12,594 nt of DNA, from contig JBBPTG010000449.1 of the NCBI GenBank assembly GCA_038093975.1, forward strand, positions 1 through 12,594. Reading direction: 5' to 3'. A model generated the notes under the pieces. It was not told the DNA's origin. It did no database searches and saw nothing but the letters and a program-made list of their open reading frames with translations. Positions 5,721 to 12,594 of this stretch are shown piece after piece (positions within the stretch are counted from its first letter, which is position 1; every line of letters starts with the position of its first letter). A program made the position numbers and the translations under genes. This stretch comes from Chalciporus piperatus. Lineage: Eukaryota; Basidiomycota; Agaricomycetes; Boletales; Boletaceae.

Positions 5721-6638
5721 ATGTTATTTCCAATGAACCCTCACAATGCGAACCCACCTGACTACCGTTCCGAACGATTCGCCCCAGCACGACAACCTCT
5801 CGTAGACAACTTCCGCATACCTCATGAAGAAGCCGCCCAACGCCTTCTAGAGATTTGGACAGCACAGAATCAACTCGAACGAGGTGACTGGGATACACAC
5901 CAAGAAGCAGAAGCTGACCGAGCTAGAGAAGAAGAAGAACGCGACCTCAGACAGCGCGAAGAAGAAGACCTACTTCATCGCCAGGAGGAAGAAGCCGCAC
6001 GTCAAGAAGAAAGGAAGAAGAACCGCGCCAAGTTCCTTCCCTTCAACGATGTAAAAGTAGCTTCCACCGCGCCCATAAACCCCTCCCCGCACGCCCTTCG
6101 CAAGCTGCGAAAAGGGGAATACGTAGAATTACACTACTTCACTAACAAGGGCCTAGCAGAAGCCCAGTCCATCTCTCACTCTATCGACGACGACGCGCTA
6201 GCCCTCCTACAAGACGAACACGGACTCCACTCTTTCGTCCCCATCGCGGCAGCCAAAGCTAAGGAAACAGTCATCGCAGACCACGAGCTGACGTGGCCGC
6301 AGATAGACGAAGCCACTCATCGCATGATTCAAGCGATGAAAGAGTGCGGATGGGGCGATGACCGCGTAGACGCCCACCTACATTTTTGGATGAACCTCAG
6401 CTCGCACGAGTGGCGACATGATGCAGAAGACGCTGCTCGTCAAGCACTCATTCTTTATCAGGCCACGTACCGCAGACGTTGGCACGAGACTCTCGGAACC
6501 GCTTCGTCCTTCAATCTTAAGTATATCGACGAAGAAGCCCTAATAAAGATAAAGTTCAAAGTAACTAGCAACTTACATACGGCCATCACGAACCAGGCCA
6601 AAGAGGCGAGTAACCTCATTTCACATTCCCCCGCGTAA
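5721..6638 (+). CDS. Gag-like ORF1 of the plus-strand retroelement
   Basis: 305 aa from ATG 5721. The frame is open to 5685 without an earlier ATG, and the next in-frame ATG is four codons on. Residues about 40-105 are a highly charged Glu/Arg-rich helix (REEEERDLRQREEEDLLHRQ), probably a coiled coil. A compact domain follows, from about residue 105 to the end (for example LRKLRKGEYVELHYFT, then ELTWPQIDEATHRMIQAM, then ALILYQATYRRRWHETLG). I have seen this domain type in fungal ORFs next to this RT class, but the family name is uncertain and the structural role is inferred. It ends at TAA 6636-6638. The same frame reopens from 6837 into the zinc-binding segment, interrupted only by stops at 6636 and 6834, so the two may be one gene joined by splicing or recoding. 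Confidence 0.75.
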   Translation: MLFPMNPHNANPPDYRSERFAPARQPLVDNFRIPHEEAAQRLLEIWTAQNQLERGDWDTHQEAEADRAREEEERDLRQREEEDLLHRQEEEAARQEERKKNRAKFLPFNDVKVASTAPINPSPHALRKLRKGEYVELHYFTNKGLAEAQSISHSIDDDALALLQDEHGLHSFVPIAAAKAKETVIADHELTWPQIDEATHRMIQAMKECGWGDDRVDAHLHFWMNLSSHEWRHDAEDAARQALILYQATYRRRWHETLGTASSFNLKYIDEEALIKIKFKVTSNLHTAITNQAKEASNLISHSPA

Positions 6639-7043
6639 CCAAATCTAACCGTTACCCACCGCTCCTATGGACATACACAATCCCCCCCCACACGTGTCTC
6701 CCACACTCCCAATCCGTTTTTCACGACACGGCTACACGCCATCCTCCGCCCTTGGGCCGGACCCACTATACGGCCGATTGGCACGTGGCAACGGTTCCAT
6801 AACACGGCGCGAAAAAACCACGGCTTACACGCCTAACAAAAATCGCAACACGCGTATAACGTGCTACACGCACAACGCTACACGCGTACGTCGCTTCACG
6901 CGCACAACGTGCTACACGCGCATCATGTGCCTCATGCACAACGCTACACGCGTCCCACATGCTCCACGCATAAAAAACGCTACACGCGACCACACCTACC
7001 TACGACGCACCGTCGCGGCTCGCTCGGTAACGACCAAATACAG
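6639..7043 (+). other. Inter-ORF region or possible intron containing a minisatellite
   Basis: It holds two stops in the ORF1 frame (the second at 6834-6836) and a low-complexity ACACGC-rich array. A GTAACC lies at the ORF1 end (6635) and an AAATACAG at 7036-7043, but I could not fix donor and acceptor sites that keep ORF1 in frame with the zinc segment. An ATG at 6667 opens a long frame running into RT, but its first ~250 residues look like read-through of repeat and overlap sequence rather than protein. Confidence 0.4.
6863..6988 (+). repeat. 14-18-bp minisatellite, consensus GCTACACGCG plus spacer
   Basis: GCTACACGCG-like units begin at 6863, 6877, 6893, 6911, 6929, 6943, 6961 and 6979. 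Four are exact at 6877, 6911, 6943 and 6979; the others are variants. Spacings of 14, 16 and 18 bp do not keep a reading frame, which argues against protein coding here. Confidence 0.75.
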
Positions 7044-7076
7044 GCCACAAACAAACTTCTGGCCGCAGTTGCCGCC

Positions 7077-7589
7077 ATGCAGCCCCCGAGCGCCTCTTCT
7101 AGCCCCTACTCCTACTCGTCGCAGCCCTCGTCGTCTCAACGACAACAAAGTCAACCCTACCCCAGGCAAACTCATAACCGCCAACCTAGTTCGTCCAAGC
7201 GTACGAGATCCCCTCCATATGAATCCCCACAAGGCGGGCGTGACCACAAACGCAACCGATCCTTTCGGACTCGCGAAAAGTTCAACAGCAACGAACCGCT
7301 CCCTCCATGCGCCGTTTGCCTCGGCATCGACCCCCACATTCTCTTCCCAGTCGTCGAGTGTCCAGCAGAAAAAACCTGGGACGGAAAACATAACACCTTC
7401 GCCAAACGCACCAACAGAACCCTCGTCACTAAATCCAACAATGAACGCATCTGCACAGCTTGGCAACGCCCTTCAGGTTGCCACGAACGCCATGACTATG
7501 CCCACATCTGCTCTGGGTGCGGCGACGGATCCCACGGAGTCCACGGCTGTTCTCGCACTCAAAGACGCCCGTCCAACAACTCCCTATAA
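7077..7589 (+). CDS. Zinc-binding segment, probable C-terminal part of Gag
   Basis: 170 aa from ATG 7077; the frame is open back to 6837. A Ser/Gln/Pro-rich basic stretch leads into a Cys/His-rich domain: CAVC, then ECPAEKTWDG, then ICTAWQRPSGC, then HICSGCG and HGVHGC. The ICxxWQRxxGC...HxCSGCGxxxHG pattern is a CCCH/CCHC-like nucleic-acid-binding motif that I have seen in fungal ORFs beside this RT class. It is in the same frame as the Gag-like ORF and overlaps the RT frame (+1 relative to it). The last residues (CSRTQRRPSNNSL) overlap the start of RT similarity near 7560. RT may therefore be reached by a +1 shift near the TAA at 7587-7589 or by its own start at 7441. Confidence 0.7.
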   Translation: MQPPSASSSPYSYSSQPSSSQRQQSQPYPRQTHNRQPSSSKRTRSPPYESPQGGRDHKRNRSFRTREKFNSNEPLPPCAVCLGIDPHILFPVVECPAEKTWDGKHNTFAKRTNRTLVTKSNNERICTAWQRPSGCHERHDYAHICSGCGDGSHGVHGCSRTQRRPSNNSL

Positions 7590-8578
7590 GCCAGATGCAT
7601 GGGAGCTCGCCATTCGCGCAGCCGACATCGCGAATCGTTTCGGTGATGTACCAGACGGACTTAGATATGGTTTCATAGTTAACTTCCCCACCATCCATCA
7701 TCTACAATCCCCACCTAATGCTCCTTCAGTTGTTGCGTACACCGAACAGCTCCATGACATAGTCGACAAAGAAATCAACAAAGGTAGATACATTGGACCT
7801 TTTCCCCTTACGCACATACATGAATCCATCGGACCCTTTCAATCATCTCCATTATCAATAATTCCGAAACCAGGTAGACCAGGTAAATTTAGACTAGTAC
7901 AGAACTTCTCTTTCCCCCTTACACCCAAACACCCACATTCCTTCCCCTCCGTAAATTCCGCTATCAACCCCCACGATTTTCCCGCCACATGGGGAAAATT
8001 TTCCATAGTTTACTTAGTAGCCTCTCGACTACCACCGGGATCGGAGATCGCTACACGCGATGTGGCGGAGGCCTACCGCACGATTCCCCTACACCCCTCT
8101 CAGTGGCCTGCCGCAGTCGTGCGCATATCCCCAACACATGGCTGCATCGACACATGCGTAGCATTCGGCGCAACTCCATCCGCAGGCATCTATGGTCATG
8201 TAGCCGACACAGCAGCCGAAATCTTCCGATTTCACGGCATAGGCCCGATGGACAAGTGGGTAGATGATCACATCTTCTTTCGCATCAAACGGGACCAAAT
8301 ACAAGATTACAACAAGGCTCGCACAGCATGGCATGATCAAATAACCCCATCAGGCATACACCACGTAGGCAGCCGTATTTGGTTCCAAGGCCGTCCTCTC
8401 GCGAATGCTACCAATGAAGAATTCAACGAGAACTGCGCCCACCCGATCAGAGATCTCGCCACCACCTCACCCAGATCAGCGCACGACGCTGAATTCACAT
8501 ACAATATCGATGACATCGACAGAATCTCCCAAGATCTAGGCATACCGTGGGAAAAATCCAAAGACCAACCATTCGGCC
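7441..8578 (+). pseudogene. Reverse transcriptase, 3' part lost to gypsy-2 insertion
   Basis: Frame 1 is open from 6667. I start at ATG 7441, the nearest plausible start before the conserved part, which begins near 7590 (KPDAWELAIRAADIANRFGD). RT features are FQSSPLSIIPKPGRPGKFRLVQNFSF (fingers), RDVAEAYRTIPLHPSQWP (motif A Asp), SAGIYGHVAD (motif B region) and KWVDDHIFFR (motif C, the DD pair). The WVDD core and the lack of protease, RNase H or integrase separate it from gypsy and Copia RTs. Similarity stops at GIPWEKSKDQPFG, exactly where the TG of the gypsy-2 LTR begins (8579). The frame then runs nine LTR codons to a TAA at 8605-8607. The domain is truncated after motif C, so it should be inactive unless the remainder is intact on the other side of gypsy-2. 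Confidence 0.85.
8574..8578. repeat. Predicted gypsy-2 target-site duplication (one copy)
   Basis: CGGCC directly precedes the LTR end at 8579. The partner should follow the other LTR, beyond the right edge. Confidence 0.5.
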
Positions 8579-8707
8579 TGAAACAACTCAACTCAACTAA
8601 GAGTTAAGACTCACACTAGACAATAGCGAGCCGATGTACTTGGCTGAGGTTCGATGAGGAAACTCCAGGAGAACAAGACTGGGGAGTCCAGTGCTTGTCG
8701 ACCCGGG

Positions 8708-8715
8708 TTTATATA
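8708..8715 (-). promoter_or_regulatory. TATA box of the gypsy-2 LTR
   Basis: TATATAAA on the minus strand. Transcription should start near 8683, within a hairpin at 8674-8697 (CAAG-A-CTGG, 5-nt loop, CCAG-TG-CTTG). Confidence 0.65.
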
Positions 8716-8770
8716 CTATTGTCAATGTTTGTACATGTTGTGGCTAAACCTTATCGTAGGTGACTGGGTA

Positions 8771-8883
8771 TGACTCATACTGACTACTAGCCAATGGCGT
8801 AACTAGCTCTACTGCGGAATGAGTAAGCGTGAGTCATATGATGAGTAATGCTGACTGATGCTGACGAGTGAGCGGTGAGTCAT
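8771..8883 (-). promoter_or_regulatory. Cluster of TGAGTCAT (AP-1/Gcn4-like) sites in the gypsy-2 U3
   Basis: Full octamers occur at 8771-8778 (as TGACTCAT), 8830-8837 and 8876-8883, with many TGACT/TGAGT half sites between them. They lie upstream of the TATA box. The same core occurs in the gypsy-1 LTR. Binding by a bZIP factor is inference. Confidence 0.55.
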
Positions 8884-9057
8884 CAGTTAGTAAGCGAAGG
8901 TCTAGACCTAGCTTATGTAAGTAAGTCATGTGATGCGATAAGATAAGATAACAAAAGAGAAAGTGAAACGACTAAGTCCAAGAAACGAAGAGAAACCTAG
9001 TAAGCGTAATGGAATGTAGGGATGATTAGGATAAGGAATGGAGCGTTCGTAACACTA

Positions 9058-9067
9058 CCCCCTCTCT
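9058..9067 (-). other. Polypurine tract of gypsy-2
   Basis: AGAGAGGGGG on the minus strand, followed by TAG and then the LTR start TGTTACG. It is in the position required to prime plus-strand DNA synthesis. Confidence 0.85.
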
Positions 9068-9088
9068 ATGGATCGTATTCCTAGACGA

Positions 9089-9652
9089 TCAGACTTCGAT
9101 GAGTGGACCTTGATTCATCCACGGTACTCCATTTGCCGGCAGAGCAGTAGCGACCTGAAGGTTGTTGTTCGTCCAGGTTACTGGTGGCTCGAATGGGTTA
9201 CCATTGTTTTCATCGACAGGAATAGGGTGGGGAGCACCTACGAGTGCAGGGTCGGGAATGGGAGGCTCAGCGAGATCAGGCCAATTTGTGGGCCATTCCT
9301 GCTGATCAGGATTCTGCTGTTCCTCTACCACGTTGTCCCACTTGCTCAGATCTGGGTGCCACACGACTAGCTTCATCCACTTTGTCGTCCAATCCCAGTT
9401 AACCTCGATAGACGTGGACCGTCTGGTCACGATCATCTGCGCGAACATCAAGTACTGAATGGCGATGGTGATGACGACGATGGTGATGAAGGCGAGAAGG
9501 GATGGAATGAGCATGCGGAGAATCCAACCGTTGCAGATGATGAAAAGTACAAAGAGGAGGGAGAGGACGAAGTTGCCTCGATCCCTAGTGAAGTTTCGGA
9601 CGAAGATGTCGCGGAGGACGTTCTCCCAAGCGTAGACGTCGTTGAGATCCAT
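9089..9652 (-). CDS. Extra ORF between pol and 3' LTR: small protein with two membrane segments
   Basis: 187 aa from ATG 9652; the frame is open to 9700 without another ATG. The N-terminus (MDLNDVYAWENVLRDIFVRN) is followed by two hydrophobic segments, about residues 28-45 (with FVLSLLFVLFIIC) and 50-75 (with LLAFITIVVITIAIQYLMF). They are separated by a few residues containing one Arg, suggesting a membrane hairpin. The rest is hydrophilic and rich in Trp, Pro and Asn (EEQQNPDQQEWPTNWPD). It starts 59 nt after the pol stop and ends 21 nt before the polypurine tract, the position of env in retroviruses. I recognise no family and see no signal peptide or furin-type site. It may be an env-like accessory, a captured host gene or an unknown chromovirus ORF. 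How it would be translated is not evident; a spliced RNA is possible. Confidence 0.7.
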   Translation of the reverse strand: MDLNDVYAWENVLRDIFVRNFTRDRGNFVLSLLFVLFIICNGWILRMLIPSLLAFITIVVITIAIQYLMFAQMIVTRRSTSIEVNWDWTTKWMKLVVWHPDLSKWDNVVEEQQNPDQQEWPTNWPDLAEPPIPDPALVGAPHPIPVDENNGNPFEPPVTWTNNNLQVATALPANGVPWMNQGPLIEV

Positions 9653-9711
9653 TGGTGATGATGTTTGTGGAAGAGAGACCGTGAGAGTGAAGACCGTCAA
9701 ACATCAGTCTT

Positions 9712-12594
9712 TTATACCTTTTCGGTATCCGGCACGGTATTCAACCAATTGATTTGTCCATCATCCACCTGACTCGTTAGATTGTCATACGGCTGGAACA
9801 GTGACTCGAATAGACTCTGAGTCATGCGAAGGAATCGTGGAGCGGACGGATGTATCTTGTTGAATTCCCTTATTGCATCCGGTGCATTCTTGAGATTCGA
9901 CCTTGGTTCCCATGTCCGATCAGATTCCGCATAGCCTTTCCAGTGCACGAGGTATTTCAGGGTTTTTCCCTGTAAACGAGAGTCAACGATGTAGTCCACC
10001 TCATATTCATCATCTCTGTCTTCTGTCACAATCACAGGCCCAGGCTTGTCAACGGTTTGCTTCCGTAACCTGTCCTTATATGGTTTGACACGTGAAACAT
10101 TAACGACGGGGTGAATTTTCATGGTACACGGAAGCTTCAAACGTAGTGCGTTCCGTCCAATCAGGGTTGTGATTTCGTAAGGGCCCAACCATCGTGGGGA
10201 AAGTTTCTTAGATCTCTGCGCCAGGCGGAGATTAGCTGTAGATAACCAAACTTTCTGACCAATCTCGTAAGATGGTGATTCAGAACGGTGTTTGTCGGCT
10301 TGCGCCTTCATACGCTTCTGAGCTTCTATTATGTTATCCTTGGTTTCTTTCAACGTGTTGGCAAGCGTGTCAACAAAGTCCGTAGCAGCGGGTGCTTTAG
10401 ACGTGTAATTCTCTATTCCCATCCTCGGGGAATATGTGTGCGTGACGTTGAAAGGTGCCTTAGACGTAGAAGCTTGCTTTTTCGAGTTGTATGAGAATTG
10501 CGCAATTGGCAACCAATCAGTCCATTCTTCTTGTTTTTCTGACGTGAATAGACGGAGATACTGTTGTAGATCTCGATTCATACGTTCAGTTTGTCCATCG
10601 GTTTGGGGATGAAAGGCGGTGGAGAGTTTGGGCGTAATGCCAAGACGTTTGCATATGTCTTTCATCACTTGAGATGCGAATTGCGGACCTCGGTCCGATA
10701 TGATGGTCCTAGGAAGTCCATGATGTTTCCATACATGGGTTAGGTAAAGACGGGCGGTGTCGAGAGCGGTAACCGTCTTGTTGCAGGGAATGAATTCGAC
10801 TTCTTTGGAGAATCTGTCAACGACGACAAGAATAGAATCGAATCCATTCGAGAGTGGCAGATCGGTAGTGAAATCTGCAGAAATATGTTCCCAGGGAAGA
10901 TCCGGGACTTCAAGGGGGCGGAGCTTTCCAGAAGGAGCATAGTTTATCCCTTTGAAACGTGCACATCTGTCACAGCGTGAGACGTAGTCCTTCACGAGCT
11001 TAGCCATTCCTGGCCATGTGTAACTGCGCTGTAGCAGTTCAATTGTCTTTTCATATCCGGGATGTCCAGCAACGGGCGTGTCGTGATGAAGTCGAATAAT
11101 CTCCATGCGGAGATCTTCTTCTTTAGGAACGTACAACCTTCCTTTCTTGTCAATCAGAATTCCATCAGACTCTTCACAAATGCCGTGTTCCTTACAGAGT
11201 TTCATGACTTCTGTTTCACGTATTTTGAAAGTTGCTTTTCTGATTTTGTTCTTGATCAGATCGGAATCGGTTGAGAGTTGAACAGTTGACGTGGCAGCTA
11301 TTCTGTCCGGAGGTATTACCAGGACAGCTTTGTTATCTGCTTCGATACCGATTGCGTGATCTTCTCTTTTTGATAAGGCATCGGCTTTTCCCATTTGGGA
11401 ACCTGCCTTGTGTAACCATTTGAAATTGAATCGGCTAAGATATTGAGACCAACGTGCTTGGCGACGATTTAGATCTTGGCGAGTCATGAAGAACTGAAGG
11501 TTCGCGTGATCGTTCCAGATCTCAAACTCGTGCTTAGAACCTTCCAGATAATGTCTCCATTGTTCTAGACTTCTGATAACGCTTAGCATCTCTTTATCCG
11601 CAATGGGATAGTTGCGTTCTTCCGGTGACATGGAGTGGGAAGAGAATGCGACGGGATGCCATTTGTCTCCTTGTTCTATAGATAGAACAGCACCTGTGGC
11701 GTAATTAGATGCATCCGATTCTAGACGGAAGCGTTTGTCATTGTCTGGGAAAGCGAGTATGGGAGCGGTGACGAACTTCTGTTTCAATGCGTTGAAAGCG
11801 TTCCTCTGCGCATCCTCCCATGCGAATTTCACATCCTTCTTGGTAAGGTCATTCAAGGGTCTAGCCACTTGAGCGTAGTCTTGAATGAAACAGCGATAGA
11901 AGTTTGCTAATCCAAGGAAGCTTCTGACACCTCTGACATTTGTCGGAGTTGGCCATTCGGTGATTGCCTTGACCTTATCGTCATCCATCCTGATTCCCTC
12001 GGGAGTAATTGTCATTCCCAAGAATTCTACTTCTTTGGTATGGAAGACACATTTCTCTGGTTTGACGAAAAGGTCATTTTCTTCTAGGCGACGAAGAACT
12101 TCTCTGACTATTTTGGCATGGACAGCAGGGTCGTCGGATTTGGTAAAGATCATGATATCGTCGATGTAGACAACAACGGCGTCTTCCATATCCGAGAAGA
12201 TGTCGTTCATCATGGTTTGAAATGTCGCAGGAGAATTGCATAATCCGAAGTACATGACCAAGGGTTCGAAGGCGCCACGGAAGCACACGAATGCGGCTTT
12301 AGATTCATCGCCTTCTTTGATGCGGATGTTGTTGTATCCCCAACGCAAGTCCATTTTGGTAAACAGTTTTGCGCCTTTCAGTTTATCAACCAATTGGGAA
12401 ATGAGAGGTAGCGGATAATTGTTTTTCACCGTGTGTTCATTCAGATAACGGTAATCTTGAACCATGCGTTTCTTGCCATCTTTCTTAGGTACGAAGAACA
12501 CGGGAGAAGTCTGCTCAGATTTGGAAGGACGAATGTATCCTTTCTTGAGCTGATCATCAATGAATGCGCTGACTTCTTCTTGTTCCGTGACAGA
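9712..12594 (-). CDS. pol: Chromovirus Pol (RT-RNase H-integrase-chromodomain), N-terminus off the window
   Basis: 960 codons are open from the right edge to TAA 9714-9712; the protease lies outside. Counting from the edge, RT has KKDGKKRMVQDYRYL, MDLRWGYNN (Asp82) and YIDD (143-146). RNase H has SDAS (Asp294), DKEML (Glu335), NDHANL (Asp362) and KADALS (Asp405). Integrase has an HHCC zinc finger (LHHDTPVAGHPG, then CDRC at 541-544) and a DDE core of Asp574, Asp634 and Glu670 (SADF, ISDRGPQF, QTDGQTER; 35 residues between the last two). A GPYEI motif follows, near residue 804. A C-terminal chromodomain (about 864-911: EYEVDYIVD, LVHWKGY, TWEP) has the aromatic residues that in this family can bind histone marks and bias integration into heterochromatin. 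A tail of about 45 residues follows. All catalytic residues are present, so it looks functional as far as seen. Confidence 0.97.
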   Translation of the reverse strand, partial: SVTEQEEVSAFIDDQLKKGYIRPSKSEQTSPVFFVPKKDGKKRMVQDYRYLNEHTVKNNYPLPLISQLVDKLKGAKLFTKMDLRWGYNNIRIKEGDESKAAFVCFRGAFEPLVMYFGLCNSPATFQTMMNDIFSDMEDAVVVYIDDIMIFTKSDDPAVHAKIVREVLRRLEENDLFVKPEKCVFHTKEVEFLGMTITPEGIRMDDDKVKAITEWPTPTNVRGVRSFLGLANFYRCFIQDYAQVARPLNDLTKKDVKFAWEDAQRNAFNALKQKFVTAPILAFPDNDKRFRLESDASNYATGAVLSIEQGDKWHPVAFSSHSMSPEERNYPIADKEMLSVIRSLEQWRHYLEGSKHEFEIWNDHANLQFFMTRQDLNRRQARWSQYLSRFNFKWLHKAGSQMGKADALSKREDHAIGIEADNKAVLVIPPDRIAATSTVQLSTDSDLIKNKIRKATFKIRETEVMKLCKEHGICEESDGILIDKKGRLYVPKEEDLRMEIIRLHHDTPVAGHPGYEKTIELLQRSYTWPGMAKLVKDYVSRCDRCARFKGINYAPSGKLRPLEVPDLPWEHISADFTTDLPLSNGFDSILVVVDRFSKEVEFIPCNKTVTALDTARLYLTHVWKHHGLPRTIISDRGPQFASQVMKDICKRLGITPKLSTAFHPQTDGQTERMNRDLQQYLRLFTSEKQEEWTDWLPIAQFSYNSKKQASTSKAPFNVTHTYSPRMGIENYTSKAPAATDFVDTLANTLKETKDNIIEAQKRMKAQADKHRSESPSYEIGQKVWLSTANLRLAQRSKKLSPRWLGPYEITTLIGRNALRLKLPCTMKIHPVVNVSRVKPYKDRLRKQTVDKPGPVIVTEDRDDEYEVDYIVDSRLQGKTLKYLVHWKGYAESDRTWEPRSNLKNAPDAIREFNKIHPSAPRFLRMTQSLFESLFQPYDNLTSQVDDGQINWLNTVPDTEKV

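Larger units (their letters stand above)
5721..8578 (+). mobile_element. Plus-strand retroelement, probably DIRS/tyrosine-recombinase type, cut by gypsy-2
   Basis: It comprises a Gag-like ORF, a Cys/His zinc-binding segment and a reverse transcriptase that is not Ty3/gypsy-like (WVDD motif; no attached protease or RNase H seen). There are no LTRs nearby. I recognise this combination from Agaricomycete genomes and assign it to YR retroelements by inference, since the diagnostic tyrosine recombinase is not in the window. The element breaks at 8578, where the gypsy-2 LTR begins. Its left end is undefined and may be anywhere in 5319-5720. Confidence 0.7.
8579..9054 (-). repeat. 3' long terminal repeat of gypsy-2 (476 bp)
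   Basis: It begins TGTTACGAACGC on the minus strand, three bases after a polypurine tract, and ends TTGTTTCA where the RT similarity of the target begins. The TGTTACGA start is shared with the gypsy-1 LTR. It has a TATA box and several TGAGTCAT sites. The left boundary rests on the TG...CA rule and the target gene; the second LTR is not visible. Confidence 0.85.
8608..9057 (-). other. No additional gene in the LTR stretch
   Basis: Apart from the LTR signals listed separately, I see no ORF of note or RNA gene in this interval. Confidence 0.6.
8579..12594 (-). mobile_element. Ty3/gypsy chromovirus 'gypsy-2', 3' part (5' end off the right edge)
   Basis: On the minus strand the order is pol (12594-9712), extra ORF (9652-9089), polypurine tract (9067-9058) and 3' LTR (9054-8579). 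RT-RNase H-integrase order plus a chromodomain defines a chromovirus. Gag, protease and the 5' LTR are outside the window. Frames are intact. It is inserted into the plus-strand retroelement's RT and is therefore the younger of those two. Confidence 0.95.

Noticed and set aside
6863..6988. CRISPR-like array
   Set aside because: Units of 14-18 bp with no distinct spacers, inside a eukaryotic retroelement; it is a minisatellite.
6610..7043. A specific intron (donor 6610 or 6635, acceptor 7043) joining the Gag-like ORF to the zinc segment
   Set aside because: Neither pairing keeps the two segments in frame; the 6635/7043 pair would lead into the RT frame. I leave the splice sites undefined.
6667..7440. 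Long frame-1 ORF start upstream of RT (from ATG 6667)
   Set aside because: The first ~250 residues come from the minisatellite and from sequence overlapping the zinc segment. They are low-complexity with no recognisable domain, so I start the RT entry at 7441.

Overview
The window looks like repeat-dense DNA of a filamentous fungus, most likely a mushroom-forming basidiomycete (Agaricomycete). The evidence is its layered Ty3/gypsy retroelements, a Gag/zinc-finger/reverse-transcriptase set of a kind I associate with Agaricomycete genomes, and very short introns with GT, CTCAC and AG signals. The host assignment is inference. I see no confident host protein gene, tRNA or rRNA.

Layout, left to right. 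(1) 1-4205, minus strand: the 5' two thirds of a Ty3/gypsy element ('gypsy-1'). It has an LTR (3738-4205), a primer site that looks self-priming (3724-3735), a long AUG-free leader, gag (2397-3305) and pol (protease, RT, RNase H) running off the left edge. Pol is in the +1 frame and follows a UUU-UAG junction. (2) 4206-4692: about 490 bp of unique or host-like sequence with a tandemly repeated ~152-bp unit. On the minus strand each unit looks like an exon plus a short intron, and gypsy-1 sits in the third apparent intron. (3) 4701-5310: a 610-bp non-autonomous hAT-like element with terminal inverted repeats and an 8-bp target duplication. (4) 5319-8578, plus strand: the left part of a second retroelement class, probably a DIRS/tyrosine-recombinase-type retroelement. 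It has a Gag-like ORF, a 14-18-bp minisatellite, a Cys/His zinc-binding segment and an RT whose frame is cut off. (5) 8579-12594, minus strand: the 3' part of a second Ty3/gypsy element ('gypsy-2', a chromovirus), inserted in that RT gene. Its pol (RT, RNase H, integrase, chromodomain) enters from the right edge. It is followed by an extra ORF with two membrane segments, a polypurine tract and the 3' LTR.

How the parts work together: both gypsy elements have intact-looking reading frames as far as they are visible, so they may be young. Gypsy-2 landed in the RT of the plus-strand retroelement, so the rest of that RT should lie beyond gypsy-2's far LTR, outside the window. The least expected observations are the two-membrane-segment ORF between pol and the 3' LTR of gypsy-2, the UUU-UAG +1 gag-pol junction with an AUG-free leader in gypsy-1, and the exon/intron-like tandem repeat.
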